From the NCBI GenBank assembly GCA_009782165.1, contig WQUH01000224.1, forward strand, positions 1 through 9,763: 9,763 nucleotides of DNA, written 5' to 3'. The notes under the pieces are model-generated. The model ran no database searches. It worked only from the letters and a program-made list of their open reading frames with translations, and was not told the origin of the DNA. This DNA comes from Pseudomonadota bacterium (GTDB lineage Bacteria > Desulfobacterota > Desulfobulbia > Desulfobulbales > Desulfobulbaceae). Both the position numbers and the translations under genes were made by a program. Below are positions 1 through 6,079 of this stretch, one piece after another. Numbering within the stretch: position 1 is the first letter of the stretch; the number at the start of each line of letters is the position of its first letter.

Positions 1-727
1 AGGCTTCGCACATGGCGACGATGCGCGTTGCCGCCTGATCGAACAGGCCCAGGCGCATCGCATGGGTGGCCACCACCGTGCCGTTGCCCGGCAGGGCCAG
101 CCCCAGGGCTTCGTTGAGGCAATTCATCGAGTTGGCGGTGAACATGCCCGAACAGGAACCGCAGGTGGGGCAGGCGGCGCGCTCGACCTCGGCCACCTCG
201 GCATCGCTCACCGCCGCGTCGCCGGCCATGATCATGGCGTCGATCAGGTCCAGCGCCCTGCCGCCGGCCCGGCCGGCCTCCATCGGCCCGCCGGAAACGA
301 AGATCGCCGGGATGTTCAGCCGCATCGCCGCCATCAGCATACCGGGGGTGATCTTGTCGCAGTTGGAGATACACACCATGGCATCGACCTTGTGGGCGTT
401 GCACATGTATTCCACCGAATCGGCGATCAGCTCGCGGGAAGGCAGCGAGTACAGCATGCCGTCATGGCCCATGGCGATGCCGTCGTCGATGGCGATGGTG
501 TTGAACTCGGCGGCGAAGCAGCCCGACCGCTCGATGCCCGCCTTGACCCGTTGGCCGATCTGATGGAGGTGGACATGGCCGGGGACGAACTGGGTGAACG
601 AGTTGACCACCGCGATCACCGGGCGGCCGATCTGTTCTTCCCGCATGCCGTTGGCCCGCCACAGGGCGCGCGCTCCCGCCATTCTTCTTCCTTCCGTCGT
701 CACCGCGCTCCGCAGAAGATTGCCCAT
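1..727 (-). CDS. ilvD: Dihydroxy-acid dehydratase, N-terminal part (cut by window edge)
   Basis: IlvD removes water from 2,3-dihydroxy-3-methylbutanoate and its methylpentanoate homologue to give the 2-keto acid precursors of valine, leucine and isoleucine. It is a cytosolic iron-sulfur, Mg-dependent enzyme. The 242 visible residues follow E. coli IlvD closely: [15 protein letters not shown] start ([12 protein letters not shown], 16-27), [15 protein letters not shown] (40-54), DDGIAMGH (81-88, with the Mg ligand Asp81), [14 protein letters not shown] (95-108), [10 protein letters not shown] (121-130, with cluster Cys123, metal-binding Asp124 and the normally carbamylated Lys125), [10 protein letters not shown] (143-152) and [18 protein letters not shown] (186-203, with a second cluster cysteine). 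It has the E. coli-type VPGH where plant and [2Fe-2S]-type enzymes carry a cysteine. The ATG at 727-725 gives the usual family N-terminus and follows GAGGTGA at a short distance. The C-terminal part, over half of a typical 560-620 residue protein, lies beyond base 1. It is divergent from pilT. Confidence 0.97.
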   Translation of the reverse strand, partial: MGNLLRSAVTTEGRRMAGARALWRANGMREEQIGRPVIAVVNSFTQFVPGHVHLHQIGQRVKAGIERSGCFAAEFNTIAIDDGIAMGHDGMLYSLPSRELIADSVEYMCNAHKVDAMVCISNCDKITPGMLMAAMRLNIPAIFVSGGPMEAGRAGGRALDLIDAMIMAGDAAVSDAEVAEVERAACPTCGSCSGMFTANSMNCLNEALGLALPGNGTVVATHAMRLGLFDQAATRIVAMCEA

Positions 728-834
728 GTCTCACCTCGATAAAATTTTCCTTGTCTTTTCTCGCCCGGAAGCGATAGAACCTAGAGAGATACTTCCGTCA
801 AGATGCTTCTGTCAATTTTATATCGGGATGCCGT
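728..834. promoter_or_regulatory. Divergent ilvD/pilT control region
   Basis: These 107 bases separate two divergent start codons and are AT-richer than the flanking genes. For ilvD (minus) two arrangements are visible. One has -10 TATAAA at 822-817, with a weak -35 TTGTTG 18 bases upstream, inside pilT. The other has a -35 TTGACG at 801-796 with a poor -10 TCTATC at 778-773. For pilT (plus) the best pair I see is TTGTCT at 751-756 and TAGAAC at 775-780, spacing 18. None is decisive. The ilvD ribosome site is strong (GAGGTGA, 738-732 on the minus strand), while pilT has only a weak CGGGA at 824-828. The 14-bp tandem repeat at 788-815 sits in the middle. Confidence 0.4.
788..815. repeat. Tandem 14-bp direct repeat, two copies
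   Basis: GATACTTCCGTCAA at 788-801 is followed immediately by GATGCTTCTGTCAA at 802-815. The copies match at 12 of 14 positions and both differences are transitions. On the minus strand each copy starts with TTGAC, so each carries a -35-like element pointing towards ilvD. The arrangement looks like a pair of operator half-sites on the same face offset by 14 bp, or a duplicated promoter element. I do not recognise the binding protein. Confidence 0.75.
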
Positions 835-2022
835 ATGAAACAACAAGAGATTAACTACTGGATTGCCGCCATGCTCCATAAGCACGAGCGGGTTTCCGAC
901 CTCAACGTCACCGTGGGCAAAACCCTGCAGGTGGAAAGCAACGGCGTGCTGGTGCCGGTCGAGGTCAGCCCGCCGGTCGCCGCCCTGACGCCCTTTCAAA
1001 CCGAGGTCTTCGCCCTCAACCTGATCAACGGCAACCGCCGCCTGCTGCGCGACCTGATCACCAAGGGTTCCTGCGACCTCTCCTATGCCCTCGACGACAA
1101 GAGCCGTTTCCGGGTCAATATCTTTTCCCAGAAGGGCCACTACACGACTGTACTGCGGAAACTGGACACCGAGATCCCCTCGATCCAGTCCTACCACTTC
1201 CCCGGCTCCTTTCAGAAAATGGCCCGCGAGGTCAACGGTCTGATCCTGTTCACCGGCGCCACCGGCACCGGCAAGACCACGTCCATGGCCGCGATCCTCA
1301 ACAGAGTCAACGAGGAACGTCCGGTGCATATCGTCACCCTGGAAGATCCGATCGAGTATGTCCATCCGCACAAGAAGGCCACCTTCAATCAGCGGGAGAT
1401 GGGCGACGATTTCGACACCTTTGCCAACGGTCTCCGGGCCGCTCTCCGCCAGGCGCCCAAGGTCATTCTGGTCGGCGAGATCCGGGACCGGGAAACCCTG
1501 GAAATCGCCCTGACCGCCGCGGAAACGGGCCATCTGGTCTTCTCCACCCTGCATACCATCGATACCGGCCAAACCATCAACCGCGTCCTCGGCATGTTCG
1601 AGCAGGAAGAGCAGGCCCACATCCGCAACCGGCTGGCCGACACCATCCGCTGGGTGGTCAGCCAGCGCCTGATGCCCCGGATCGGCGGCGGCCAGGTCGC
1701 CGCCCTGGAGATCCTCTGCACCAGCATGCGGGTGCGCGACCTGATCATCAACGGCGAGACCGAAGACAAAACCTTCTACAATGTGCTCCGGGACGGCTCG
1801 GTGCACGACATGCGGACCTTTGACCAGCACCTGCTGGAACTCTACGAGGCCGGCCTGATCACCGAGGAATCGGCAACGCTCTTCGCCTCCCACCGCAGCG
1901 AGGTCAAGCGGGGCATGGACACGATCAAAGCCGCCCGGGGCGAACGCACCTCCTCCATCAGCGGCCTGCGCATGGAGCAACAGGAAGCCGACGTCCCCTA
2001 CAGACGATCGACCAGACGATGA
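835..2022 (+). CDS. PilT-type type IV pilus retraction ATPase
   Basis: This is a member of the GspE/PilT secretion ATPase family. PilT hexamers at the inner-membrane base of type IV pili hydrolyse ATP to depolymerise pilin, powering twitching. In 395 residues an N-terminal PAS-like domain (about 1-115) precedes a RecA-like ATPase domain: Walker A GATGTGKT (141-148), Asp box VTLEDPIEYV (167-176), Walker B VILVGEIRD (210-218) and His box TGHLVFSTLHT (231-241). VGEIRDRET plus LTAAETGHLVF resembles PilT more than PilU, and the absence of a zinc-binding tetracysteine argues against PilB. The PilT AIRNLIRE helix appears as VRDLIINGE (300-308). The N-terminus reads SDLNVTVG where the family usually has a histidine (DLH), and the protein is about 50 residues longer than typical PilT, with an arginine-rich, polar tail (358-395). 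The ATG at 835 has a poor ribosome site. The next gene begins 88 bases downstream on the same strand. No other pilus gene is in the window, so which paralogue this is stays open. Confidence 0.92.
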   Translation: MKQQEINYWIAAMLHKHERVSDLNVTVGKTLQVESNGVLVPVEVSPPVAALTPFQTEVFALNLINGNRRLLRDLITKGSCDLSYALDDKSRFRVNIFSQKGHYTTVLRKLDTEIPSIQSYHFPGSFQKMAREVNGLILFTGATGTGKTTSMAAILNRVNEERPVHIVTLEDPIEYVHPHKKATFNQREMGDDFDTFANGLRAALRQAPKVILVGEIRDRETLEIALTAAETGHLVFSTLHTIDTGQTINRVLGMFEQEEQAHIRNRLADTIRWVVSQRLMPRIGGGQVAALEILCTSMRVRDLIINGETEDKTFYNVLRDGSVHDMRTFDQHLLELYEAGLITEESATLFASHRSEVKRGMDTIKAARGERTSSISGLRMEQQEADVPYRRSTRR

Positions 2023-2110
2023 CATCGCCGGATCGTCCAAACTTCGACCCCAACAACGCTGACACAACGGCCCGCACGCTGCCGTTCCAATCGCCCGAGG
2101 CTTACTCATC

Positions 2111-2791
2111 ATGCTGACCCATTGCCCTTCCTGCCAAAAGTCGCTGCAACTGACCAAGGAGCAGATCACCCGCCTGGAGCTCGCCCTGGCGCAACTGGCG
2201 CCCGGTAAACTGCTGACCATCAAATGCCCCCTGTGCCGCGAGCCCATTCTCCTGGACAAGACAGGAGAGGCCCCACACCAGAACAGCCCGGTGCAGCCGC
2301 CGCCCCCTCCAAAACTGGACTGGCTGGAAATGGGCCTTTTCCAGAATGCGGACAAGGTGGAGGACGTGCCCACGGCGCTGGTGCTCCACACGGATAACGA
2401 GCAGCGCAAACGGATCGACGAGGCGATGGAATCGGTCGGATACCAGGTGATCATGGTCGACTCGGTGGCCGACGCCATGGACGGCATGCGGCTCGTCAAC
2501 TTTTCCTGCATCGTCTTTCAGGCCGACCTGGAAGGGCCGCTGGAACAGTCCACATTCCACAACTATATGCGCGACCTGCCCATGGCAACGCGGCGCAACA
2601 TGTTTTACATCCTCATCGGCGACCAGTTCCATACCCTGTACAATCTCGAAGCCCTGGCGCACAGCGCCAATCTCACGATTCACACGAACGACCTGCGGCA
2701 TCTCGACATCATTCTGCGCACCAGCATTCCGGCCTATGAGGAACTGTTCGGCCTGATGCTCGAAGAACGGGCCGCCTACGGCAAACGCTGA
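2111..2791 (+). CDS. Unrecognised zinc-ribbon protein with degenerate receiver-like domain
   Basis: I do not recognise this 226-residue protein as a named family. Residues 1-48 hold two CxxC knuckles (Cys5/Cys8 and Cys39/Cys42) about 30 residues apart, separated by a predicted helix; this looks like a zinc ribbon similar to MJ0042-type domains but with a longer insert. A proline-rich linker follows (60-67, with five prolines in a row). Residues 86-205 have the strand-helix rhythm of a response-regulator receiver: TALVLHTDNEQ, then SCIVFQADLEG, then FYILIGDQ. The usual acidic pair reads TDN, the phospho-accepting aspartate position appears to be Gln137, the Thr/Ser position reads Gly170, and no clear lysine follows. 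It is therefore probably not phosphorylated. There is no signal peptide or membrane segment. GAGG at 2097-2100 is 10 bases from the ATG. It lies 88 bases after pilT with no terminator between, so co-transcription and a pilus- or signalling-related role are plausible inferences only. Confidence 0.85.
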   Translation: MLTHCPSCQKSLQLTKEQITRLELALAQLAPGKLLTIKCPLCREPILLDKTGEAPHQNSPVQPPPPPKLDWLEMGLFQNADKVEDVPTALVLHTDNEQRKRIDEAMESVGYQVIMVDSVADAMDGMRLVNFSCIVFQADLEGPLEQSTFHNYMRDLPMATRRNMFYILIGDQFHTLYNLEALAHSANLTIHTNDLRHLDIILRTSIPAYEELFGLMLEERAAYGKR

Positions 2792-2856
2792 GCGAGCCGC
2801 CGCCGCACCCCGCACATCCATCCGCCCCGAGGGGCAGGATCCCGCCGAGAAATACC

Positions 2857-2883
2857 CTGTTTCAACAGGAAACAGTTGTTTTT
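2857..2883 (+). terminator. Possible weak intrinsic terminator after the pilT unit
   Basis: CTGTTT (2857-2862) and AAACAG (2870-2875) form a six-pair stem with a seven-base loop, followed by TTGTTTTT (2876-2883). The stem is AT-rich and weak, but it is correctly placed 66 bases after the stop of the zinc-ribbon gene and before rpsA. A nearby GCCC/GGGC hairpin (2824-2835) has no T-run. Confidence 0.4.
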
Positions 2884-2997
2884 CGCAAAGAACTCTGTTA
2901 GCTTTACGTTTTTACGCAACAAACGGGGGAGGGCCGCCCTTTTCCTTCTCATCAACCACTTTAGCCACGGCCGTCATCGGTCATCACAGGGAATTCC
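2884..2997 (+). promoter_or_regulatory. rpsA leader with hairpin and pyrimidine-rich tract
   Basis: The stretch before rpsA contains a hairpin with arms GGGGGAGGG (2925-2933) and CCCTTTTCC (2937-2945), loop CCG. It has nine pairs, three of them G-U. A pyrimidine-rich run (2937-2950) overlaps the 3' arm. AGGG at about 2990 lies some seven bases before the ATG as ribosome site. In E. coli, S1 represses translation of its own mRNA by binding a structured rpsA leader; a similar role here is inference. A promoter must lie near 2876-2920, but the best candidate (TTGTTT 2876-2881 with TAGCTT 2899-2904) is poor. Confidence 0.35.
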
Positions 2998-4731
2998 ATG
3001 ACAAAAAACGGAACTCAACCCGCTTTTGCGGCAGCAGACCCCAACGTTGAAGAAATGAGCTTTGCGGAACTGTTCGAGCAGGAAGACAACAATACGGTCA
3101 TCAACGTCGGCGAGGTCGCCCTCGGCACCGTCGTCGGACTGAGCAGCGACGCGGCCTTGATCGATGTCGGCGACAAGGCGGAAAGTTATGTCCCGCTCGC
3201 CGAATTCCGCCACGAAGACCCGGACCGGGTCGTCAAGATCGGCGACCAATTCGAAGTGTTCATTGAGAAACGAAAAGAAGAAGGCGGCCTGCTGCTTTCC
3301 CGCGAAAAGGCCATCGCCATCAAAGTCTGGGAGCAGATTGCCAAGATCCAGGAAGAAGACGGGACCATCGAGGGCCGGATCGACAACCGGGTCAAGGGCG
3401 GCATGTCCGTCGATATCGGGGTGCCCGCCTTCCTGCCCTACTCGCAGATCGACCTGCGGCCGGTGAAGGATCTGGACGGGCTTCTCGGCCAGACCTTTGA
3501 GTTCAAAATCCTCAAATTCAACCGTAAACGCAACAACGTGGTCATCAGCCGGCGGGCCATCCTGGAGAATCAGCGAACCGCCCTGCGCGAGCAGATGCGC
3601 ACCTCCCTCGAAGAGGGCCAGATCATTCGGGGCGCCATCACCAATATCACCGATTACGGTCTGTTCATCGATCTGGGCGGCATGGACGGCCTCTGCCATA
3701 TCACCGACCTCTCCTGGGGCCGGGTTTCGCACCCGTCCAAGCTGTACACCGTTGGCGAGGAAATCGAGGTCAAGATCCTCAAATACGACAAGAACTCCGA
3801 CCGGGTTTCCCTGGGCGTCAAGCAGCTCAAGACCGATCCGTGGGAACGGGTTCCCTCCCAGTATGCCCCCGGCTCCAGAGGCAAGGGCAAGGTGGTGTCG
3901 ATTACCGATTACGGCGTGTTCGTCGAGCTGGAAGAAGGCGTCGAGGGCCTGGTGCATATCTCCGAGATGAGCTGGTCGAAAAAACCGCGGCATCCATCCA
4001 AGATCGTCACGGTCGGCGAGGAGATCGAGGTGCAGGTGCTCAAGGTCGAAGCCGAAACCAAACGCATCTCGCTGGGCATGAAGCAGTTGCAGCCCAACCC
4101 CTGGGATGTGGTCGAGGAGAGCTATCCGGTTGGTTCGGTCATTGAAGGCAAGATCAAAAACATCACCGATTTCGGTATCTTCATCGGCATCGAGGAGGGC
4201 ATCGACGGCCTGATTCACGTCTCCGACCTCTCCTGGACCGAGCGGATCAAGCATCCGTCCGAGAAGTATTCCAAGGGAGAAACCATTCAGGCGGTGGTGC
4301 TCAAGATCGACAAGGAAAACGAGCGCTTCTCGCTGGGCGTCAAGCAACTGGAGCCCGATCCCTGGCAGGCGGCCGCCAGCAACTACCCGATCGGTTCCAC
4401 CGTCGAGGGCACCATCACCAACGTCACTGACTTCGGCGTCTTCGTCCAACTGGAAGAAGGGATCGAAGGTCTGGTCCATGTGTCCGAAATCTCCAAGGAC
4501 AAGGTCAAGACGCCGGTCGGCATGTTCAACGTCAACGACACCCTCAAGGCCATGGTCATCAACGTGTCCGCGGATGACCGCAAGATCGGCCTGTCGGTGA
4601 AGGCCCTGCAGGAAAAAGAGGAAAACAACGGCGCGGTGCCCGAGGAATATCTGCAAAAGGCGCAAACCACTGCCTCCTCCACCTTCGGCGACCTCCTGAA
4701 GGCCGCGGTCGGCGAGGATAGCAACAAATAA
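2998..4731 (+). CDS. rpsA: 30S ribosomal protein S1
   Basis: S1 binds the 30S subunit through its N-terminal domains and unfolds and captures mRNA with its C-terminal ones, allowing initiation on structured or weakly ribosome-binding messages. The 577-residue protein has six S1 (OB-fold) repeats at about 37-102, 120-186, 205-274, 291-361, 378-448 and 465-535, the number and length usual for proteobacterial S1. Repeats 3 to 6 carry the canonical pattern, for example ITDYGLFIDL and DGLCHITDLSW in repeat 3, ITDYGVFVEL and EGLVHISEMSW in repeat 4, and ITDFGIFIGI with DGLIHVSDLSW in repeat 5. Repeats 1 and 2 are diverged, as expected for ribosome-docking domains; repeat 2 has GGMSVDIGVPAFLPYSQ. 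The polar tail (536-577) is acidic and low in conservation. The ATG at 2998 is preceded by AGGG. An HU/IHF gene follows after 151 bases, echoing the enterobacterial cmk-rpsA-ihfB order, but cmk is not upstream here. Confidence 0.98.
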   Translation: MTKNGTQPAFAAADPNVEEMSFAELFEQEDNNTVINVGEVALGTVVGLSSDAALIDVGDKAESYVPLAEFRHEDPDRVVKIGDQFEVFIEKRKEEGGLLLSREKAIAIKVWEQIAKIQEEDGTIEGRIDNRVKGGMSVDIGVPAFLPYSQIDLRPVKDLDGLLGQTFEFKILKFNRKRNNVVISRRAILENQRTALREQMRTSLEEGQIIRGAITNITDYGLFIDLGGMDGLCHITDLSWGRVSHPSKLYTVGEEIEVKILKYDKNSDRVSLGVKQLKTDPWERVPSQYAPGSRGKGKVVSITDYGVFVELEEGVEGLVHISEMSWSKKPRHPSKIVTVGEEIEVQVLKVEAETKRISLGMKQLQPNPWDVVEESYPVGSVIEGKIKNITDFGIFIGIEEGIDGLIHVSDLSWTERIKHPSEKYSKGETIQAVVLKIDKENERFSLGVKQLEPDPWQAAASNYPIGSTVEGTITNVTDFGVFVQLEEGIEGLVHVSEISKDKVKTPVGMFNVNDTLKAMVINVSADDRKIGLSVKALQEKEENNGAVPEEYLQKAQTTASSTFGDLLKAAVGEDSNK

Positions 4732-4771
4732 TATCGAGGTGTTGGATTCGATGCAGGCAAACGGGGTGTTC

Positions 4772-4802
4772 GTTCCACCCGGCCTTCCGGTTCGGGTGGG
4801 AC
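4772..4802 (+). other. Strong hairpin between rpsA and the IHF-like gene
   Basis: GTTCCACCCG (4772-4781) can pair with CGGGTGGGAC (4793-4802) across an 11-base loop: ten continuous pairs with a single G-U. It lies 40 bases after the rpsA stop and is not followed by a T-run (next bases AGGCGCCC), so it is not a standard intrinsic terminator. It may stabilise the 3' end of the rpsA message, be an RNase processing site, or reduce readthrough into the next gene. Confidence 0.6.
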
Positions 4803-4841
4803 AGGCGCCCTTCACATTCATCTTTCCGCGTTCGGTCAGGT

Positions 4842-4876
4842 CATAATCCGACTCCGCGCGGCTGGTTCATAAAGGA
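4842..4876 (+). promoter_or_regulatory. Possible own promoter and ribosome site of the IHF-like gene
   Basis: CATAAT (4842-4847) matches five of six bases of the -10 consensus, and a start near 4854 would give a leader of about 30 bases ending in AAAGGA (4871-4876), six bases before the ATG. No good -35 is visible at 16-18 bases, so the promoter call is weak. The ribosome site is clear. Confidence 0.35.
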
Positions 4877-4882
4877 TACATC

Positions 4883-5173
4883 ATGCTCAAGCGTGAATTG
4901 ATCAATCAGGTTTCCGAACAACTTGGCGACTACTATAAGCAGGACATAGCACAGGCTGTGGACATCATTCTCGAAGAGATATCCCAGGCCCTGGCCGAAG
5001 AGCGGCGGGTGGAAATCCGGGGGTTCGGCAGCTTTTCCGTGCGGACCCGCAAACCGCGGACCACGAAGAATCCGAAGACCGGCAAAATGATGAACATCCC
5101 GGCGCGCAAAACGCTCCATTTCACCATGAGCAAGTCGCTGAAAGAAGTGCTGATCGACGAAGAAACGGACTAG
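4883..5173 (+). CDS. ihfB: HU/IHF-family DNA-bending protein, IHF beta-like
   Basis: This 96-residue protein has the full HU/IHF fold: helices at about 3-38 (LKRELINQVSEQL, then a second helix ending ALAEE), the beta platform with RRVEIRGFGSFSVR (41-54), and the DNA-wrapping arm (about 53-77) carrying KPRTTKNPKTG and NIPARKTLHF. Pro73 is the residue that intercalates between base pairs and bends DNA in the family. The C-terminal helix is MSKSLKEVL (82-90). IHF is normally an alpha/beta heterodimer with sequence preference; HU is less specific. The position after rpsA, as in enterobacteria, favours ihfB, but the sequence alone does not exclude an HU-type homodimer. The ATG at 4883 follows AAAGGA at six bases. 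The gene is 151 bases after rpsA and ends in a strong terminator. Confidence 0.9.
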   Translation: MLKRELINQVSEQLGDYYKQDIAQAVDIILEEISQALAEERRVEIRGFGSFSVRTRKPRTTKNPKTGKMMNIPARKTLHFTMSKSLKEVLIDEETD

Positions 5174-5196
5174 TTCAGTCCGCAACACAGAAGAGA

Positions 5197-5239
5197 GACC
5201 GAATCACCCGCCTTACCGGGGTTCGGTCTTTTTTATTTT
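5197..5239 (+). terminator. Intrinsic terminator of the rpsA-ihfB unit
   Basis: GACCGAA (5197-5203) pairs with TTCGGTC (5222-5228), and an inner CCCG/CGGG stem (5207-5210 with 5217-5220) extends it. A T-rich tail runs from 5229 to 5239 with one A. It starts 24 bases after the ihfB stop. The opposite strand ends with a convergent gene, but the T-run on that strand is poor, so it probably works mainly on the plus strand. Confidence 0.92.
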
Positions 5240-5261
5240 CCGCTCCATGCGGGGACGCGGC

Positions 5262-5879
5262 CTAGACGAACGGGTCGATGTTCCCCTTGCCGACGCGGAG
5301 GACTTCGGGTTGTTCGGAGAGCAGCGAAATGACCGTGGATGGCGCCGGCACGATCTCGCCGCCATCGATAATCAGGTCCACCTGTCGGCCGAACAGGCGA
5401 TCGACCTCGTAGCAGGTGCACACGGGTTCTTCGCCCTCTCCGAGGGAGGCGGTGGTGTTGAGCAGGGGATTGGCCAGGGCCTCGAGCAGCGCCAGGCAGA
5501 TCGGATGATCGGGTACCCGGATGCCCACGGTTTTCTGCCGGGTCAGCATGATTTTGGGGACCAGCTTGGTGCCGGAGAGCACAAAGGTATACGGGCCGGG
5601 AAGATTCTTCCGCATCAGCCGGTAGGCGGTGTTGCCGACATGACCATACTGGCTGATATTGGTCAGGGAGGCGCACATGAAGCTGAAGGGCTTGTCCTTG
5701 GGCCGCCGCTTGATCTGGTGGACCAGCTTGACCGCCTTCTGGTTGAAAATATCGCAGCCGATGCCGTACATGGTGTCGGTGGGATAGCAGATCACGCCGC
5801 CGTGCCGGAGGATCTCCACAGCCTGCTCGATCAGCCGGGCCTGTGGATTGGAAGGATTGATCGCAACAATTCTCGCCAT
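5262..5879 (-). CDS. YciO-like Sua5/TsaC-family protein (L-threonylcarbamoyladenylate synthase family)
   Basis: The family fold makes threonylcarbamoyl-AMP from threonine, bicarbonate and ATP for the t6A37 modification of ANN-decoding tRNAs. The 205 residues align along their whole length with E. coli YciO (about 206): INPSNPQARLIEQAVEIL (7-24), YPTDTMYGIGCD (32-43), LPGPYTFVLSGTKLVP (93-108), TVGIRVPDHPICLALLEAL (117-135), VDLIIDGG (167-174) and STVISL (181-186). The substrate-site basic stretch KRRPKDKPFSFMC (57-69) keeps the K-R-P...K-P pattern of TsaC/Sua5, which E. coli YciO has lost, so threonylcarbamoyl-AMP synthesis is plausible. YciO itself is not proven to replace TsaC. No Sua5 C-terminal domain is present. 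I start at the ATG 5879-5877 because MARIVAINPSN matches the family N-terminus; an upstream in-frame GTG at 5930 would add 17 unconserved residues. No good ribosome site is visible. It is convergent with the ihfB unit and divergent from guaB. Confidence 0.88.
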   Translation of the reverse strand: MARIVAINPSNPQARLIEQAVEILRHGGVICYPTDTMYGIGCDIFNQKAVKLVHQIKRRPKDKPFSFMCASLTNISQYGHVGNTAYRLMRKNLPGPYTFVLSGTKLVPKIMLTRQKTVGIRVPDHPICLALLEALANPLLNTTASLGEGEEPVCTCYEVDRLFGRQVDLIIDGGEIVPAPSTVISLLSEQPEVLRVGKGNIDPFV

Positions 5880-5916
5880 AGGAAACCAGACAAGGTAAGG
5901 GACGAGGCGACACGGG

Positions 5917-5947
5917 GTGTCGGCCGGCACTCGGCGCGGGCCGACAC
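5917..5947. other. Perfect 9-bp inverted repeat upstream of the yciO-like gene
   Basis: GTGTCGGCC (5917-5925) and GGCCGACAC (5939-5947) are exact complements around a 13-base loop. It lies 38 bases before the yciO-like ATG. If transcription starts near the TATAGT at 5974-5969, it would form a hairpin in the mRNA leader. It could equally be a dyad operator. No T-run follows on either strand, so it is not a terminator. Confidence 0.6.
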
Positions 5948-6061
5948 GGCGCGCCGCCGGGAAAGCAGACTATACAAGCAGGAAACTCCGGAAAAATCCA
6001 GCACTTTCTCCGTACCATGCCCTGGAAGGATGCGCGGTGCGGCGCGATCCCGCCCTGCGTC

Positions 6062-6079
6062 GGCCGGAGCCATCCGGCC
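6062..6079. other. Perfect 7-bp hairpin in the guaB upstream region
   Basis: GGCCGGA (6062-6068) and TCCGGCC (6073-6079) pair exactly around the tetraloop-sized GCCA. No T-run follows. It lies 217 bases before the guaB start. It may be a leader structure, a protein-binding dyad or chance in GC-rich DNA. Confidence 0.45.

Noticed and set aside
462..734. 90-codon minus-strand frame starting near the ilvD start
   Set aside because: It is a frame-shifted reading of ilvD. The correct frame from 727 reproduces IlvD over 242 residues.
741..748. AAAATTTT with a related inverted AT-rich copy at 814-821
   Set aside because: An 8-base AT-rich match in a promoter spacer is weak, and is better explained by ordinary promoter composition.
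781..2511. 576-codon minus-strand open frame across pilT and the zinc-ribbon gene
   Set aside because: It is antisense to two well supported genes, has low-complexity Gly/Asp/His-rich sequence and no family resemblance; GC-rich codon bias leaves such frames open.
3610..4605. Repeated similar DNA segments within rpsA
   Set aside because: These are the coding repeats of S1 domains 3 to 6, not an independent DNA repeat.
2974..4821. 615-codon minus-strand open frame antisense to rpsA
   Set aside because: Its repeated composition mirrors the S1 repeats on the other strand. It is a shadow of rpsA.
5880..5930. 17-residue GTG-initiated extension of the yciO-like protein
   Set aside because: The added residues do not match the family and the internal ATG gives the normal N-terminus.
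5947..5956. Palindrome CGGCGCGCCG next to the 9-bp inverted repeat
   Set aside because: Short GC palindromes are expected in such GC-rich DNA and it has no further support as a site.
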